In this document: positions 33,414 to 45,387 of the stretch, piece after piece
Position numbering within the stretch: position 1 is the stretch's first letter
How the letters are laid out: the number at the start of each line of letters is the position of its first letter
Origin: Kitagawia praeruptora
Taxonomy: Eukaryota; Streptophyta; Magnoliopsida; Apiales; Apiaceae
Length of the DNA: 64,000 bases
Direction: 5' to 3'
Assembly (NCBI GenBank): GCA_037693485.1
Contig: CM075353.1
Coordinates: 104,180,501-104,244,500, forward strand
Notes under the pieces: generated by a model
The model's database searches: none
What the model was told of the DNA's origin: nothing
Seen by the model: the letters and a program-made list of their open reading frames with translations, nothing else
Position numbers and translations under genes: made by a program

Positions 33414-35086
33414 CCCATTACCCGCAGGATCCAGAGATGTTCCCTCTGGGGAGTTAGATAATGATCTTGTTGAATTTTGCATTGAGATCAATACCTTCTC
33501 TCAAGGTCTGTGAAGACTCTTGGTTCATTAAAGAACCTTTAACTTATAATCCTAACCATAAAATGGTTGGATTACAGGTTTCCGTCAATTCATCCTTAAG
33601 TGTGTGCAATCTCACTTTGTGCATACGAAATATTTTGGTTAGTGTATAAGGTAGTGACTCTCCAACTGAATATCCCACACATCCTTATTTGCTGCATCAA
33701 GTGCAGTTACTCCATGGTGAACTCTAGTCTGATAGGCTACTTCCATTTAGGGGGTAAGACAGAATGTGTTTGAGTTTGACTGTAGTCTGGGATAAAAGTT
33801 GTTGGGTTTACTACCTCATGACTAAACATGTGAGAATACAAAATTCCATGTAGATGAACCTGCATCACAGAATATGAGCAATATAGATAGAATGCATTTT
33901 TAACACTGAAAAGTTTTCTAAGAAAATATTGCATTTTATCTTAAGAGAAATGATGTACAGTTGTGATTTCAAAAGGTTTAACATATAAGCAATCACAACT
34001 ACAGAAAGAGATTTTGAGTTAGAAAGTTAAAGAATCTAATTAATAATAAATATTAATCGAATTAATGTATGTTAATGTTTAAACCAATACAATCAAAACT
34101 AATTTATCATGTTTTAGGTCCTGCATGATAGATACCAACTATTAGAAATTGTTAGCACATGATAGGTCTTGTCTTCCAATTGTTAGATCCTGAAAATCAA
34201 ACATTAGTTTCTAAACAATTGAATTGACATATACCATTTTGATACCAACAATGGTCCTATATAAGAAATTCTGTTAATAACAACAACACAACAAAGATTA
34301 GAAGTTAAAACAGCATGATATGTGTGTGTTAAACAGAGGAAGTACAAAAGAACCAATTACATTGACCTATTTGTAAGTTTTGAAAGTAGAGTGACTAAAC
34401 TGAAAAAACTATACAAACTATTTATATACACATGAAAAATAATATACAAAAATAAGAAATAATATACATAATAATTATATAAAAGAAAAACTAAAAAGAA
34501 AAAAAAATTCGAATTAAACTAAACAAATAAGAAAAATTCGAATAAAAATAAAAATGTAAGAACTATACATAAATTAAGAATTTACATAAGTATAAAGAAA
34601 TAAAAACAACACAAGTCTAAAAATTTACATAGCTTGACTTATAAATAGACATAAGACTAAAATAAAAAACAAACACTACAAAACATGTTAACAAAGATTA
34701 ACATTCAAAAATTACAATACCTATACAAAATATAACTATATTAATAATATTTACAGAGTATTAAAGATAAAAGATAATAATTTACAAAAACTCTTAAATA
34801 ACATATTGTAATTTACAGAAATTTTAATTTACACAAAATTACTTAACCACAGAGTCATACCAGGGAGAGTAATAATGAGGAGAGTAATAATCAGGAGAGT
34901 AATAATCGAGTAGGGAGAGTAATAACGCCAGTAATAATGAAACAAATTGAATATTACTCGGACTGATATTACACCTGATTAAAAAAGTAATAGCGAGAGT
35001 AATAATGATATAAATCGGTTATTACTCTAGTCATTACCTGTTATTACTCTAGAACAAATTGCTTATTACTCTCAGTTTAACACTAT
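33414..35086 (-). other. H internal region: third-ORF remnant and spacer with GAGTAATAAT array
   Basis: On the minus strand 33540-33414 (GGTTCTTTAATGAACCAAGAG...) matches the third ORF of B at 31420-31540, so it is a remnant of the H third ORF. The rest has no frame and is AT-rich (34420-34850). From 34860 to 35075 there are repeated 'gagagtaataat' and 'ttattactct' motifs like those in the H LTR. ACTAT (35082-35086) is the left TSD of G. Confidence 0.6.
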
Positions 35087-35949
35087 TGTTGTGCCCAAAA
35101 TCTCCATGGGCTAGATTTAGGCCCATTAATCTATAGGATTCGGTCCATACGAGCTAGAAGATTGATCCAGTACGAGTTATGAAGATCAAATAGAAGAAAT
35201 GACTAAGGAAGTATGAGTATCAGGAGGTTCCCAACGGTCAGGAAGCTGAGATGAGCACTAGAAGACCAGGTTCCTCCAAGCAGAAGAGTTCGAGTTAGCA
35301 TAGCAACAGCCATAGAAATGATAAAAGCATGTGAAGAATTATCCAGTCTAACCAGTTTGTTATTTGTGCAGGTATTGACACCCAAAGGGAGGTCCCTAAG
35401 CGATATGTCCCGAAATAAGGAGGTCCCTGAGAAACAGGCTCCTAAGATATAGGTTCCTGAGCACCAGGTTCCTACGAGTTGCCAACAGAAAGTTCTAGAA
35501 GCCATCTAGAACAGATAAACGAATTGATATTGGAGTATAATTCTAGGGCGCAGATGATCCTAGAATTATCTCTGATCAATGAGAGAATCATAGTGGGGTA
35601 CGAACTCGAGTTCTACTCTACTTAGCCAACTAGTTCGTGAAAGGCTCTAAAGGAACCTGAGTCCTACACGAACTAGGTGACCGAATACAGCTATTCCAGT
35701 AAGAGACAGAATCATATTAGAACTACGTGAGCTTGATCCCTATATATACAAGGGTACGTAGGCACCTCAGGGTAAGACGCATTAAGTTCTCTAATTTTCT
35801 CTAAAGGCACTTGAGATTATTGGAGATACCCTCGAGCACAGCTCAACCCCAACAAACACAACCCAAACCTTTTCAGAATAGTTGATCGCTAGCCTATACA
35901 ACTACCTGTAGACCTCTCATAAGTTGATTACGAAATCCACTCATCAACA
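35087..35949 (+). repeat. 5' LTR of element G
   Basis: TGTTGTGCCC...CATCAACA. It contains about seven copies of an 'aggttcct/aggtccct' motif between 35222 and 35485, and a TATA-like CTATATATAC at 35740-35749. Confidence 0.93.
35740..35749 (+). promoter_or_regulatory. TATA box in the 5' LTR of element G
   Basis: CTATATATAC. The same box occurs in the 3' LTR near 56369. Transcription would begin around 35770-35780. Confidence 0.55.
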
Positions 35950-35967
35950 TTGGTGCTAGAAGGAGGG
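35950..35967 (+). other. Primer-binding site of element G
   Basis: TTGGTGCTAGAAGGAGGG directly follows the LTR. Its position fits a primer-binding site, but it is not the initiator tRNA-Met sequence. I could not assign the tRNA. Confidence 0.5.
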
Positions 35968-35986
35968 GATAGTTAATATCTTAAGA

Positions 35987-38614
35987 GTGGAAAAGAGGTC
36001 AGGCAACTCTGATAGCGAAGCAACCCGTTCTGAGCGACAGATTCACGAGGGGAACATATCTCCTCCCAAAGCACCGAAGGTTACTAAAGCAGCTATGATG
36101 GAAATCTTAAAGACTGTGGGAGAACGTTTGTCGACTTTGGAGCAGGCTTCAAGCAAAAGGAAGAAAAAGAAGACAAAGAAAGGCAAGAAGTCGAAGGTTA
36201 CTCCGAAACAGTTGAACTTTGAGGAAGAAGAATCTGAGAATGGAGAGGAGGTTCCAAAAGATGGTGGAGAACCGAAGCAAAATAATGGTGATGAAGAGCT
36301 AGAGAATCCTGAGAAGAGTAAAACTGTTAGCAAGGGTCGTACAGGGTCCAAGGGAAAGAAGAAAACCAAGACTGGAGGTTCCTCACAGAAAAAGAAGAAA
36401 GATAAAGACCCATCTGTTGAGATAATTGAAGAAGAAAGCACGGATTCAGATGAGGGTACTGAAGAATCAAGCACTGCAGAGTCACAAGAGAAAGAAGGAA
36501 CGAGTAAAAAGACAAAGGCGGAAGCTACTGGGGAGGTAACAGCAGAAGATGTCAAGAAAATTTTGGCTCAACTCAAGGACGAAAAGAATCTTGCTGTGAA
36601 TCCTATAACTGCCTCTCCTTTCACCAAGAAGGTTCGAAAGTCGGCTCTGCCTAGGTCTTATAGGCCTTCGAATGAGTTGAAGTTCGATGGAACTACTAAC
36701 CCCATTGAATATCTTAGTCGTTTTGACACGGAGATGGATGTCTATCAAGTGAAGGAAGCCACCAGATGCAGGTTACTGGCTGCAACTCTACAGGGTGGAG
36801 CCCATCAATGGTTCAAAAGGTTACCTGCTGACTCGATTGGTTCTTGGGCAAGTATGGGGAAGCTCTTTGTCACTCAATTTAGAGCATCTGTGGCGTTCGC
36901 ACCACCAACCAATACCTTAGCCAATATCAAGCAAAGACCTAGTGAGACGTTGATAGAATATTTCAAGAGGTTTAATGCGGAGGTTCCTAAAGTTAGGAAA
37001 GCATCTGAGGAAACCATAAATAATTTCTTAATTGTTGGAGTCAAAGGAGGCTCGGACTTTTGGAAAGCACTTCAAGGAAAAGAACCAGAGACGTTGGCAG
37101 ATTTTTACGCCCAGGCAGAACCCTTTCGTCTGGTGGAGGAATCTCTAGCCGAATTAAGGAAGGATCCAGATTTCGTAAGGCAAAGTGGAAGCAAGAGGTC
37201 GAGACAAAGAAGCCCCAATGGTCGTGACAATAAAAAGGTGGTTAGTCGCACATCCCAGGTGAAGCCTGAAGCTGTGAATCCCACTAAACCTGTCATGGGT
37301 CAGGTACCGCCACCAGCTTCCTACAACAACAATAAACATGAGAGACCTGTCTATGAAACTTTCACCCCTTTGGTAGCCCCGATCGATCATATTTACGCGG
37401 TGAATGAGAAGTCCTCATGGTTTAAGAAGCCTTTCAGAACTGGTCCCCCAGGGAATAAGAATGAGCGCCCATACTGTGACTTTCATGATAACAATGGGCA
37501 TAATACTGCAGATTGTCGTCACCTCAGAGACTTAATTGAAACTCTAATCAGACAAGGGCAGTTGAGTGAATGGGTGGCTCAGGAAGGGAAAAAGTATAGA
37601 GATGAGAAGACTCAGAAGACACAGACACAGGAACCTGTCGTGATGGAAGGACCACCTAAGGCTGGATGCATACGCACAATTATAGGAGGTCCCCACATTG
37701 GAGGAAGCAGCAAGAGTGCCATGGAGAGGTATACCCGTGAGGCTAAAGAACGTCCTTTGACCAGTATTTACAATCTGTCACAGAGGTCCCCAAGGCTGTT
37801 TGAAGGAGAGGATGTAGATATCACTTTCACTGAAGAAGATGCTTCCTGGGTGCACCATCCCCATACCGATGCTTTGGTGGTTGAGGCAGGAATCGGGTCT
37901 TATGAGGTTCATCGAGTGCTAGTGGATAACGGAAGCTCTGTAAACTTGCTATCTTACTCAGCTTTCAAGAAGATGCATTTTCTGGATAAAGATTTAACTC
38001 CAACAAACGATACCTTGTACGGATTCACTAATAATCAGGTTCCTATCAAAGGTAAGATTCGTTTGCCAGTAACCTTAGGTGATAAACCATGTTGTATTAC
38101 ACAGCTGGCAGAATTCATTGTTATAGAAGAGAATATGAATTACAATGCTATTCTGGGAAGACCCATTTCGAAGGAGATGAGGGTAGTAACCTCCATTTAC
38201 CACTTAACTATGAAGTTCCCAACACCAAATGGAATTGGTGTAGTTCGAGGATGTCAGTATGAGTTTAGAGAGTGTTACACCAAAGCTTTGCAACATGCTG
38301 CTAAGGCTGCTAAACTGCCTGAACCTATGGACGAGGTTCCTGATGATTTTCCAGGAAAGAACCCAGACAAAATAATGCTCGACCTGCGTAGTCCGCCCTT
38401 GGAAGGTTTTGTGCCAGCATCCTGTAGAGCTATAAGAATTGAAGAGATCATAGAAGAGGAACCTCATGCTGAGATTCCAGTTTTTCGGGGACCAGATACC
38501 CCTTACTTACTGATAGAAAGTGCACCCCCTACGGACAAGGATGGTGATGTGTGCATGGCAGAAGGATTGAATGAAGAAAAATCACGAAAACTGAAACATA
38601 ATGGAAGCAATTAA
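35987..38614 (+). CDS. gag: Element G gag and protease
   Basis: The frame is open from 35960. The leftmost plausible start is GTG at 35987, possibly a mutated ATG; the first ATG is 36095. The N-terminal 200 residues are extremely Lys/Glu-rich. The Ty3/gypsy Gag domain (LKFDGTTNPIEYLSRF...GGAHQWFKRL) begins near residue 230. A C-x2-H-x4-H-x4-C knuckle (CDFHDNNGHNTADC) lies near 495. The aspartic protease near 645 reads VDNGSSVNLL, with Asn in place of the usual Thr/Ser, as is common in Tat elements. TAA ends the frame at 38612. The same frame continues towards RT beyond two more stops. Confidence 0.85.
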   Translation: MEKRSGNSDSEATRSERQIHEGNISPPKAPKVTKAAMMEILKTVGERLSTLEQASSKRKKKKTKKGKKSKVTPKQLNFEEEESENGEEVPKDGGEPKQNNGDEELENPEKSKTVSKGRTGSKGKKKTKTGGSSQKKKKDKDPSVEIIEEESTDSDEGTEESSTAESQEKEGTSKKTKAEATGEVTAEDVKKILAQLKDEKNLAVNPITASPFTKKVRKSALPRSYRPSNELKFDGTTNPIEYLSRFDTEMDVYQVKEATRCRLLAATLQGGAHQWFKRLPADSIGSWASMGKLFVTQFRASVAFAPPTNTLANIKQRPSETLIEYFKRFNAEVPKVRKASEETINNFLIVGVKGGSDFWKALQGKEPETLADFYAQAEPFRLVEESLAELRKDPDFVRQSGSKRSRQRSPNGRDNKKVVSRTSQVKPEAVNPTKPVMGQVPPPASYNNNKHERPVYETFTPLVAPIDHIYAVNEKSSWFKKPFRTGPPGNKNERPYCDFHDNNGHNTADCRHLRDLIETLIRQGQLSEWVAQEGKKYRDEKTQKTQTQEPVVMEGPPKAGCIRTIIGGPHIGGSSKSAMERYTREAKERPLTSIYNLSQRSPRLFEGEDVDITFTEEDASWVHHPHTDALVVEAGIGSYEVHRVLVDNGSSVNLLSYSAFKKMHFLDKDLTPTNDTLYGFTNNQVPIKGKIRLPVTLGDKPCCITQLAEFIVIEENMNYNAILGRPISKEMRVVTSIYHLTMKFPTPNGIGVVRGCQYEFRECYTKALQHAAKAAKLPEPMDEVPDDFPGKNPDKIMLDLRSPPLEGFVPASCRAIRIEEIIEEEPHAEIPVFRGPDTPYLLIESAPPTDKDGDVCMAEGLNEEKSRKLKHNGSN

Positions 38615-40283
38615 GATAGTCAGCCGACATCAAAGAGAAGGAATGTCATGCACGAAGTTTAGGAACCGTCTGCAGTCCAGGAACCTCAAGAGGAATCAAC
38701 CACAGAGATGGAGGTAGACTTAGACCCTTGAATGCCAGAAACCATGGTCAAGGCTGGACCAGCTGGTGAAACTTTGGATGTAAAGATTAATGACAAAGAT
38801 GGTACAAAAATGTTGAAGATTGGAGCTCAACTCGACCCAGCCTTAAAGGAATCTCTCATTACCTTTTTGGGCAAGAACCTGGATGTGTTTGCATGGTGTC
38901 ACGCAGATATGGAAGGGATAGATCCAAGGGTCATGTGTCATAAGTTGAATATTGACCCCGAAAAGAAAGGAGTGAGACAGAAGCGAAGACCAATTAGTGG
39001 AGAAAGAGCTCAAGCATTGAAAGAAGAGGTCGACAGGTTACTGGATGCAGGATTGTTAAAGAATCTTTCTACCCAGTATGGTTGGCAAACCCTGTTTTGG
39101 TAAAGAAACCTAATGGGAAATGGAGAACCTGTGTGGACTTCACAGATCTCAACAAAGCATGCCCGAAGGACAGTTTCCCACTGCCACGGATTGACCAGTT
39201 AGTGGATGCAACAGCTGGACATGCCCTCCTCAGCTTCATGGATGCATATTCAGGTTACAATCAAATCCCTATGTATGAACCTGACCAAGAGCATACTTCT
39301 TTTATTACGGATAGAGGTCTTTATTGCTATGTATGCATGCCATTTGGATTGATTAATGCTGGAGCCACATACCAACGATTAGTGAATATGATGTTTAAAG
39401 ACCAAATTGGCCATACTATGGAAGTATATGTGGATGATATGCTAGTTAAGTCTAAGGAAGCTGTTGACCATGTAAAGTACTTAGAAGAAATGTTTGGAAT
39501 CTTGCGAAAGTACAGAATGAAGCTGAACCCTCAAAAATGTGTGTTCGGGGTAGAATCAGGAAAGTTTCTGGGTTTCATGGTAAACCACAGAGGTATCGAA
39601 GCCAACCCAGCCAAGATTAAAGCATTGATTGATATGAGGTCGCCAAGAACTGTGAGAGAGGTTCAGTCTCTTACAGGAAGAGTTGCAGCCTTGAATAGAT
39701 TTATTTCAAAGTCCACTGATAAGTGTCAGGAGTTCTTTAAAGCTATAAAGAAAGGAAGTAAATTCGAGTGGACCACAGAATGTGAGATAGCGTTCGGAAA
39801 GTTAAAGGAACATTTGGGGAGCCCCCCACTGTTAGCCAAACCTGTGGATGGAGAAACATTGATACTTTACTTGGCTGTATCAGAGTATTCCATTAGTGCA
39901 GTCCTGGTTCGAGAAGAAAATGGACAGCAGAGCCCAGTCTACTATGTTAGTAAAAGGTTACTTGATGCAGAAACGAGGTACACAGGAATGGAAAAGCTGG
40001 TTTTCGCATTGATTCTGGCTTCCAGGAAGCTGCGACCTTACTTCCAAGCTCACAGGATTGAGGTAAGAACCTCATATCCACTTAAGCAAGTGATGCATAG
40101 GCCAGAAACGTCTGGAAGAATGTTAAAGTGGGCTGTGGAGCTAGGACAGTTCGACATAGAATACAAACCAAAGACAGCAATCAAAGCTCAAGCTCTAGCA
40201 GATTTCTTAATCGAGTTCCCACCTCATGTAGAGGTTACCAGCCAGGAGGGGCCAAAAGAGGTGGTAGAAAACCAGGCGGATAA
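38615..40283 (+). pseudogene. pol: Element G pol part 1: linker, RT and first RNase H
   Basis: After the TAA at 38612 the gag frame meets TAG (38660-38662) and TGA (38729-38731). It then stays open from ATG 38732 to 39103. Near 39060 one base is missing and RT continues in another frame (39082-40283). RT motifs: KKPNGKWR, FMDAYSGYNQI, YVDDMLV. First RNase H: AVSEYSISAVLVRE, YYVSKRLLDAETRYTGMEK, and the ending QALADFLIEFP. The frame runs into the end of element T at 40284. Across T it resumes in phase at 49388, so T itself did not shift it. Confidence 0.88.
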
Positions 40284-43200
40284 TGTAACGCCCCCAAATC
40301 CCCTACAGGAATCCAGGTCGTCACATCTCTTGCGGAATATTCAATCACCTGCTCACAATATAATCTACAACAGTAATCATAATAAACCCCATAATCTACT
40401 CCACAGGTTATAGTCTTAGAACAAGTATTTACTAATTCAAAAGTGTTTACACATCAGAGTATCCTCCAGAATCTTATTACAACTTCAAAGAACTAGAGCT
40501 ATTACAATACTTAACATCTAATCCCATATATCAAAATATAATTCATAATACTTCTTCCACCTTATTCTCATATCCGGAACCTTTCTTCTAGCATGCTACG
40601 TCCATTGCAGGACCTTTCCTCTTATCACGGTTCGCCGTACTAGTGCCAGCACTGATTGCCGCTGTTTAATAATATTTAAATAGCAAGAATGAGCCAAAGA
40701 ATGCCCAGCAAGTTATATACACCAGAATCATATATATATCAACAAAACTTCTTCAAGAAACGAAATCCCATATTTTCTGTAACATACTGAAATTGACTCA
40801 CAAGAACTGAGTAAAGACATACCATTCATACTGCAATTAATACCCACTTGTAGTATTAATTACACTTATCACATACTGCTGATGGACTATATTTAGGAGA
40901 TTCTTATCCGTGGGGCTGTAATGGATGATCAGTCCTTACGTCTAATATTTTTACTACCGGTAGAGGGGGGAGCCGACTTGCTCGGCCTTGATCACCCCAG
41001 GATGAGCCGACTTGCTCGGACCTCACCCTAAGCCGCATCCGGGCTTTCATACATACTTGCTATCTCCAGTCCAGAACATAAGGTGCCAGAGTACCCCTGA
41101 TCACCTTCAACACTTATCATCTTAGATGTCACGTATAATTCCACGTGCACCTCAATACACTCATTATCTTAGATGACACGTATAATTCCACATGCACCTC
41201 AATTCATAATAATTATTATCGTTCGGAAACAACGAACGATTACTACTTCCAATAAATCACTCTCCTCTCGAAATATAAGAGGAAAAAATATGAACGACTG
41301 CTTTGATCATGGATTCGAATAAAATGATCCAGATCAAATCTCTCATGACCTCCGATAATTAACAAGATAGTTTTTCAAAACATTTATCTCCATTCGAGTA
41401 CGAACAATGTACCTCGATACTTGTCCCAATCATATGGACCAATAACTCTTATACATACTACTATACTTATATACTATCCGGATAACATTCACAACAATAA
41501 TATATATACATGCATTCAATTGCATCAATATTCGGTATTTGAGTAACGAGATAAAATACTTGCAACTTGTAGATAAATCATTTGAACTGACATATACCAT
41601 ACGTTGAAACATACATACTCTGAACAATAGAGTAGGGTTAAGTATACTTGCCTGGTGCTCCGGAGGTAGTAGGGGCTCGTGGCGAAGTCCGATAATCTAA
41701 ACAAGTCAAGAAAATACGCGATTAATCCCCTATACGATTCACTTATAACTCGACTCTTAGATACTTAATCCAATCACAAACAAGGCACTAAGGGGTCCCC
41801 CTAGACTCGTACTAGGTCCATGCTAATCGTCAAACACTTAAGTCATAAGTTTAGTCCGAAACCAATCCTCGAATCCTTGTTGTACTTAACCATTTATAAC
41901 TTTGTTCTTTACACCAATACGTTGCCTTGATAATCCTTAACAAGTTTCGTGTTTTAGTCGACTCGAAATTCCTCTTTTAACTTAGCCAAAACGGATGGTC
42001 AAAGTAGCACCTCTAGAGTTGACTTTCCTTAGAATCACTATTCCTTGACTCGCACTCCAACACTTTTAATAAATCATTGGAAATGGATTTAAATACGAAA
42101 CCACTTCTAAAATCATATTTCGTATTTGTAGTATTTATCATAAAAATATTGATTCGAAAACACGGGTCTAGATAGGTGAAATGTATTTTCAAAGTTGGGT
42201 CAACTGCGGATTCTTACTATTTGCACCACTTTTACTAAAACCTTCATAACTCGATAACCGTTAACTCAAATGACGCACCGTTTTCGCGTGCACGATCTAG
42301 AGAATGTCTAGAAGGTAACCAACTGAAGACATGGCTCTAGTCAGAAGACCTATTTTTCGGAATTTTACAAAACAGGCAGGAGGTTTACAATGAATAGTAT
42401 CTTCCCCTAAAAGGCTTTTCCACTTGCGCAATCTCGGCTTACGCATTTTTATAAAATCGGAAAATAATCTTTTTAACTCAAAACCTTCGCATAAACCTTT
42501 CTAACTGACCTTAGTATTTATCCTCAAAATTTCATATTATAAGTCTACTTTTAAGGGTCTCAATTATAACCGCAAAGTTAGTACATTTCTGCGACATCAT
42601 TCTACGAACAACTTTCACTAAAATAGTCATATCTCCTAAACCGTAAAATCTTTTGACACGATTCTTGCGGCCACATAAACTAGACAACAATATCTACACA
42701 ATATGGTCAGTGGTTACCATTTAACTATGATTAAGGTATCGTATGGCTACTGTCAAGATGGTACGAAAAATTTGGGCATTACGACGGCTCTAAATCGAGC
42801 ATTTCCATTTTGTAACAACATAACCAAGCCACACCGGGCATACCATACATCCGCAACCTCAACAAACATCCATCTTACATCTATAAGTCCAGTAGTGAGA
42901 CAAAAATCCATCACCCATCATTTTTCATAATTTACAAAGTTAAATAATCACTAAAACACTTAAACATGATCTTATTTTGAATCCATCTCAAAACTAACCA
43001 TAAAACTCATAAAAATAAAAGGTAAGGTTAGGGTTTATACCTTCCTTGATGTCTTAACAACACTAACAATTCTTGGGAATCCTTAAACAAGCCTTGGATA
43101 GTCCTTAGGAAGCTTAAACTTGAACATTAAAACAAGAAAACAAGGTTAAGTTGCTATTCACTACTATTCATCACCACTTTGTAAAATCTGTATAAATTCG

Positions 43201-44278
43201 AAAATTCAGAGAATGGTTCTCAAATTTTTACCACACCTTCTACTATTCAAGGGCTTTCATTTGAGCTATAGCTCATCACCAGGGGATGCTTGAAGCTCGA
43301 CTTATGGGCTTGCTAAGGTGAGAGGTCGTAACTGTCAAGGTCCTGGACAGTTGCGGTTCTTCGACTTGGAGGAGAGATTTGACTAGGCTATACTCCTTTG
43401 TTGGCCATGAAATTTTAAACGTATGTTATACATATAATGAGGCAGCTATGGTTAAAATTTGGTGATTTATGAGTGGATAGAAGTGGAGATATGAATTTTT
43501 CTTTCATGGTGGCTCATGCTGGACAGTTTGGTGTTCTTGGTTTCCTCTTGCCTTTTCTCTCTTTTAATCTCTTGTTTGACTAGTTGGTGAATGATTTTGT
43601 GATATTTTGCTATGTATACCAGCTGCAACACTCTCTTAATCCATGTGTCAAGGGCTTGTGGTGTGTTAGAAAAGAGATGACATGAAGCCTTGTTGTCTCA
43701 CTCTTGAACACACACCTCACCACTTCCTTTTCTTTTTCTTTTCTTGTTTTCTTTCCACCAATTTATCTTGATAATAAACCCTAGATGCTCATGTAGGGTT
43801 TTTAACCTCGTTACGTATTTAATCCGTAATTTGTTTCGCGTTCACTTAATCGCTTAATCTCGTTATAAAGTTCTAGCGATTTCTAGAACGCTCGTTATAT
43901 TAACTCAGGGGTTTTTGTTCTAAAACCATAAATCACCTTTAATAAAATAATAAAAAATAAAATCCTTGAATCCTCAAATTAAATAAATCACTTATCTTGA
44001 TCGCATTGAAATGCTCTTCACTGCCCGGTCAAATATTTCATAAAAATAAAGTTTGGAATTTCTAAATTCCGATCGCGTTTACATACACTTATTTACCTCG
44101 TAGATTACTAATATAACTTCAAAATATAAATTTTCTATCCCGGACATAGGGTGACAGGAAAAATTTTCTTAGTCCCCAAAATCACAATTCATTCATACTT
44201 TCACTATTCGTCCATGCAAATCACTATTCATCCCTCAAATGAAAATTTTTCTCAAGTACAGAAATTAGGGTTATTACA
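40284..44278 (-). repeat. 3' LTR of element T
   Basis: 3,995 bp. No convincing gene inside; the few short frames occur identically in the other LTR because it is a copy. Internal repeats: 'gagccgacttgctcgg' at 40970-40985 and 41004-41019, and a 47-bp tandem pair at 41116-41162 and 41163-41208. Confidence 0.95.
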
Positions 44279-45387
44279 GTCTTCCCTCCTTAAAAGGATT
44301 TCGTCCTCGGAATCAACGTAGGCAATAACCAAGGTTGCTTATCTTGTACTCTACTCTCTGATATCTCCTCATCGCTTTTACCAGCTTTATGCTCTCATAT
44401 TTCGATTATAAACTCTCATGCTATATCGTCTATTCTGTCTCTGATACTCTTCTTGACCACAATTATAACACATACCTTCTGATTTTGCACATACTCTCGG
44501 ATGCTTATTTCCACATGTCTATTTCAATCTCTCTTTCCTACTTAGAATATTAGCCACCACATTAGCCTTCCCCGTCTAGTAATTATTGCACCTCGAAATC
44601 CTTCACTAATTATACTCACTTCCTTCGTTTATCCTTATCCTGACTCTATCATCAAAATACACCTAACCTCAATAGTAAATCTTAATTATGCCTTAAAATT
44701 CCTCATATTCTTTTCTTTTACTAATCATCAAATACACCTCTTTCTTATCATCTTTAATCTCCTGAATCAATTCATTCTCAGCTTTTACCATTGCTGCTTC
44801 TTATGCATATCACATGGTCCCTTATCTAAAACACTGCATCATTATATCCAATCTATTGTTTCAATCCCTTTTGAAATCTTCTAGCTCATACCTCTTCCAA
44901 ATCCATACATAATACCATCATACTCTTCTTGCTTTGCTTCCATCTATAAAATCCACTCTATTTATGTCTCCCACACTTCTCCAAAAGTCACAGTCTCACT
45001 CGGTTCAACTTATCCCAATGTGGTTTTTGTCTAATAAAACTGTATACCCATGAAATATTTATTTATGAAAACAAAACAGTACATATTCATATATATATAC
45101 ATATATATACCTGCAGTTATATATATATGCATATTTATGGATACATATTTCTATATACTCATTTATATAAAAAAAAATTTAAACCCAATAAATCATGGAT
45201 ACACATTTTTTTCTCGTCCTAATTGATTCTACTACTGGTAATAGCCATCATGCCTCCACCCCACTACTCTTTGAAATCCTACTATATATATGCCTATCGG
45301 TTCCTTGGCTTCTAAACTCTCTCTTATATAGTCATAACTCCTCCTACACTCGTTCTAAGGTTTATAACCTACTGCTCTGATACCATC
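44279..45387 (-). pseudogene. Internal region of T: scrambled Tekay remnants
   Basis: On the minus strand, the right end carries GGTATCAGAGC (45384-45374) as primer-binding site. Near 44575-44525 a frame reads GKANVVANILSRKERLK, the end of a Ty3/gypsy RNase H. Near 44515-44440 another reads CGNKHPRVC...CYNCGQEEY, a Gag zinc knuckle. Beside the left LTR a frame reads DSEDEILLRREDCN, the end of a chromovirus pol, overlapping the polypurine tract (44294-44279). In an autonomous element gag comes first, so here the order RNase H then gag is rearranged. The rest is AT-rich without frames. Confidence 0.7.
45374..45385 (-). other. Primer-binding site of element T (initiator tRNA-Met)
   Basis: TGGTATCAGAGC on the minus strand, two bases from the 5' LTR. 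An exact match to the usual initiator tRNA-Met complement. Confidence 0.88.

Noticed and set aside
36043..36555. 170-codon minus-strand frame opposite G gag
   Set aside because: Mirror of the Lys/Glu-rich repeat codons of gag (Ser/Phe/Leu-rich complement); no start context or domain.
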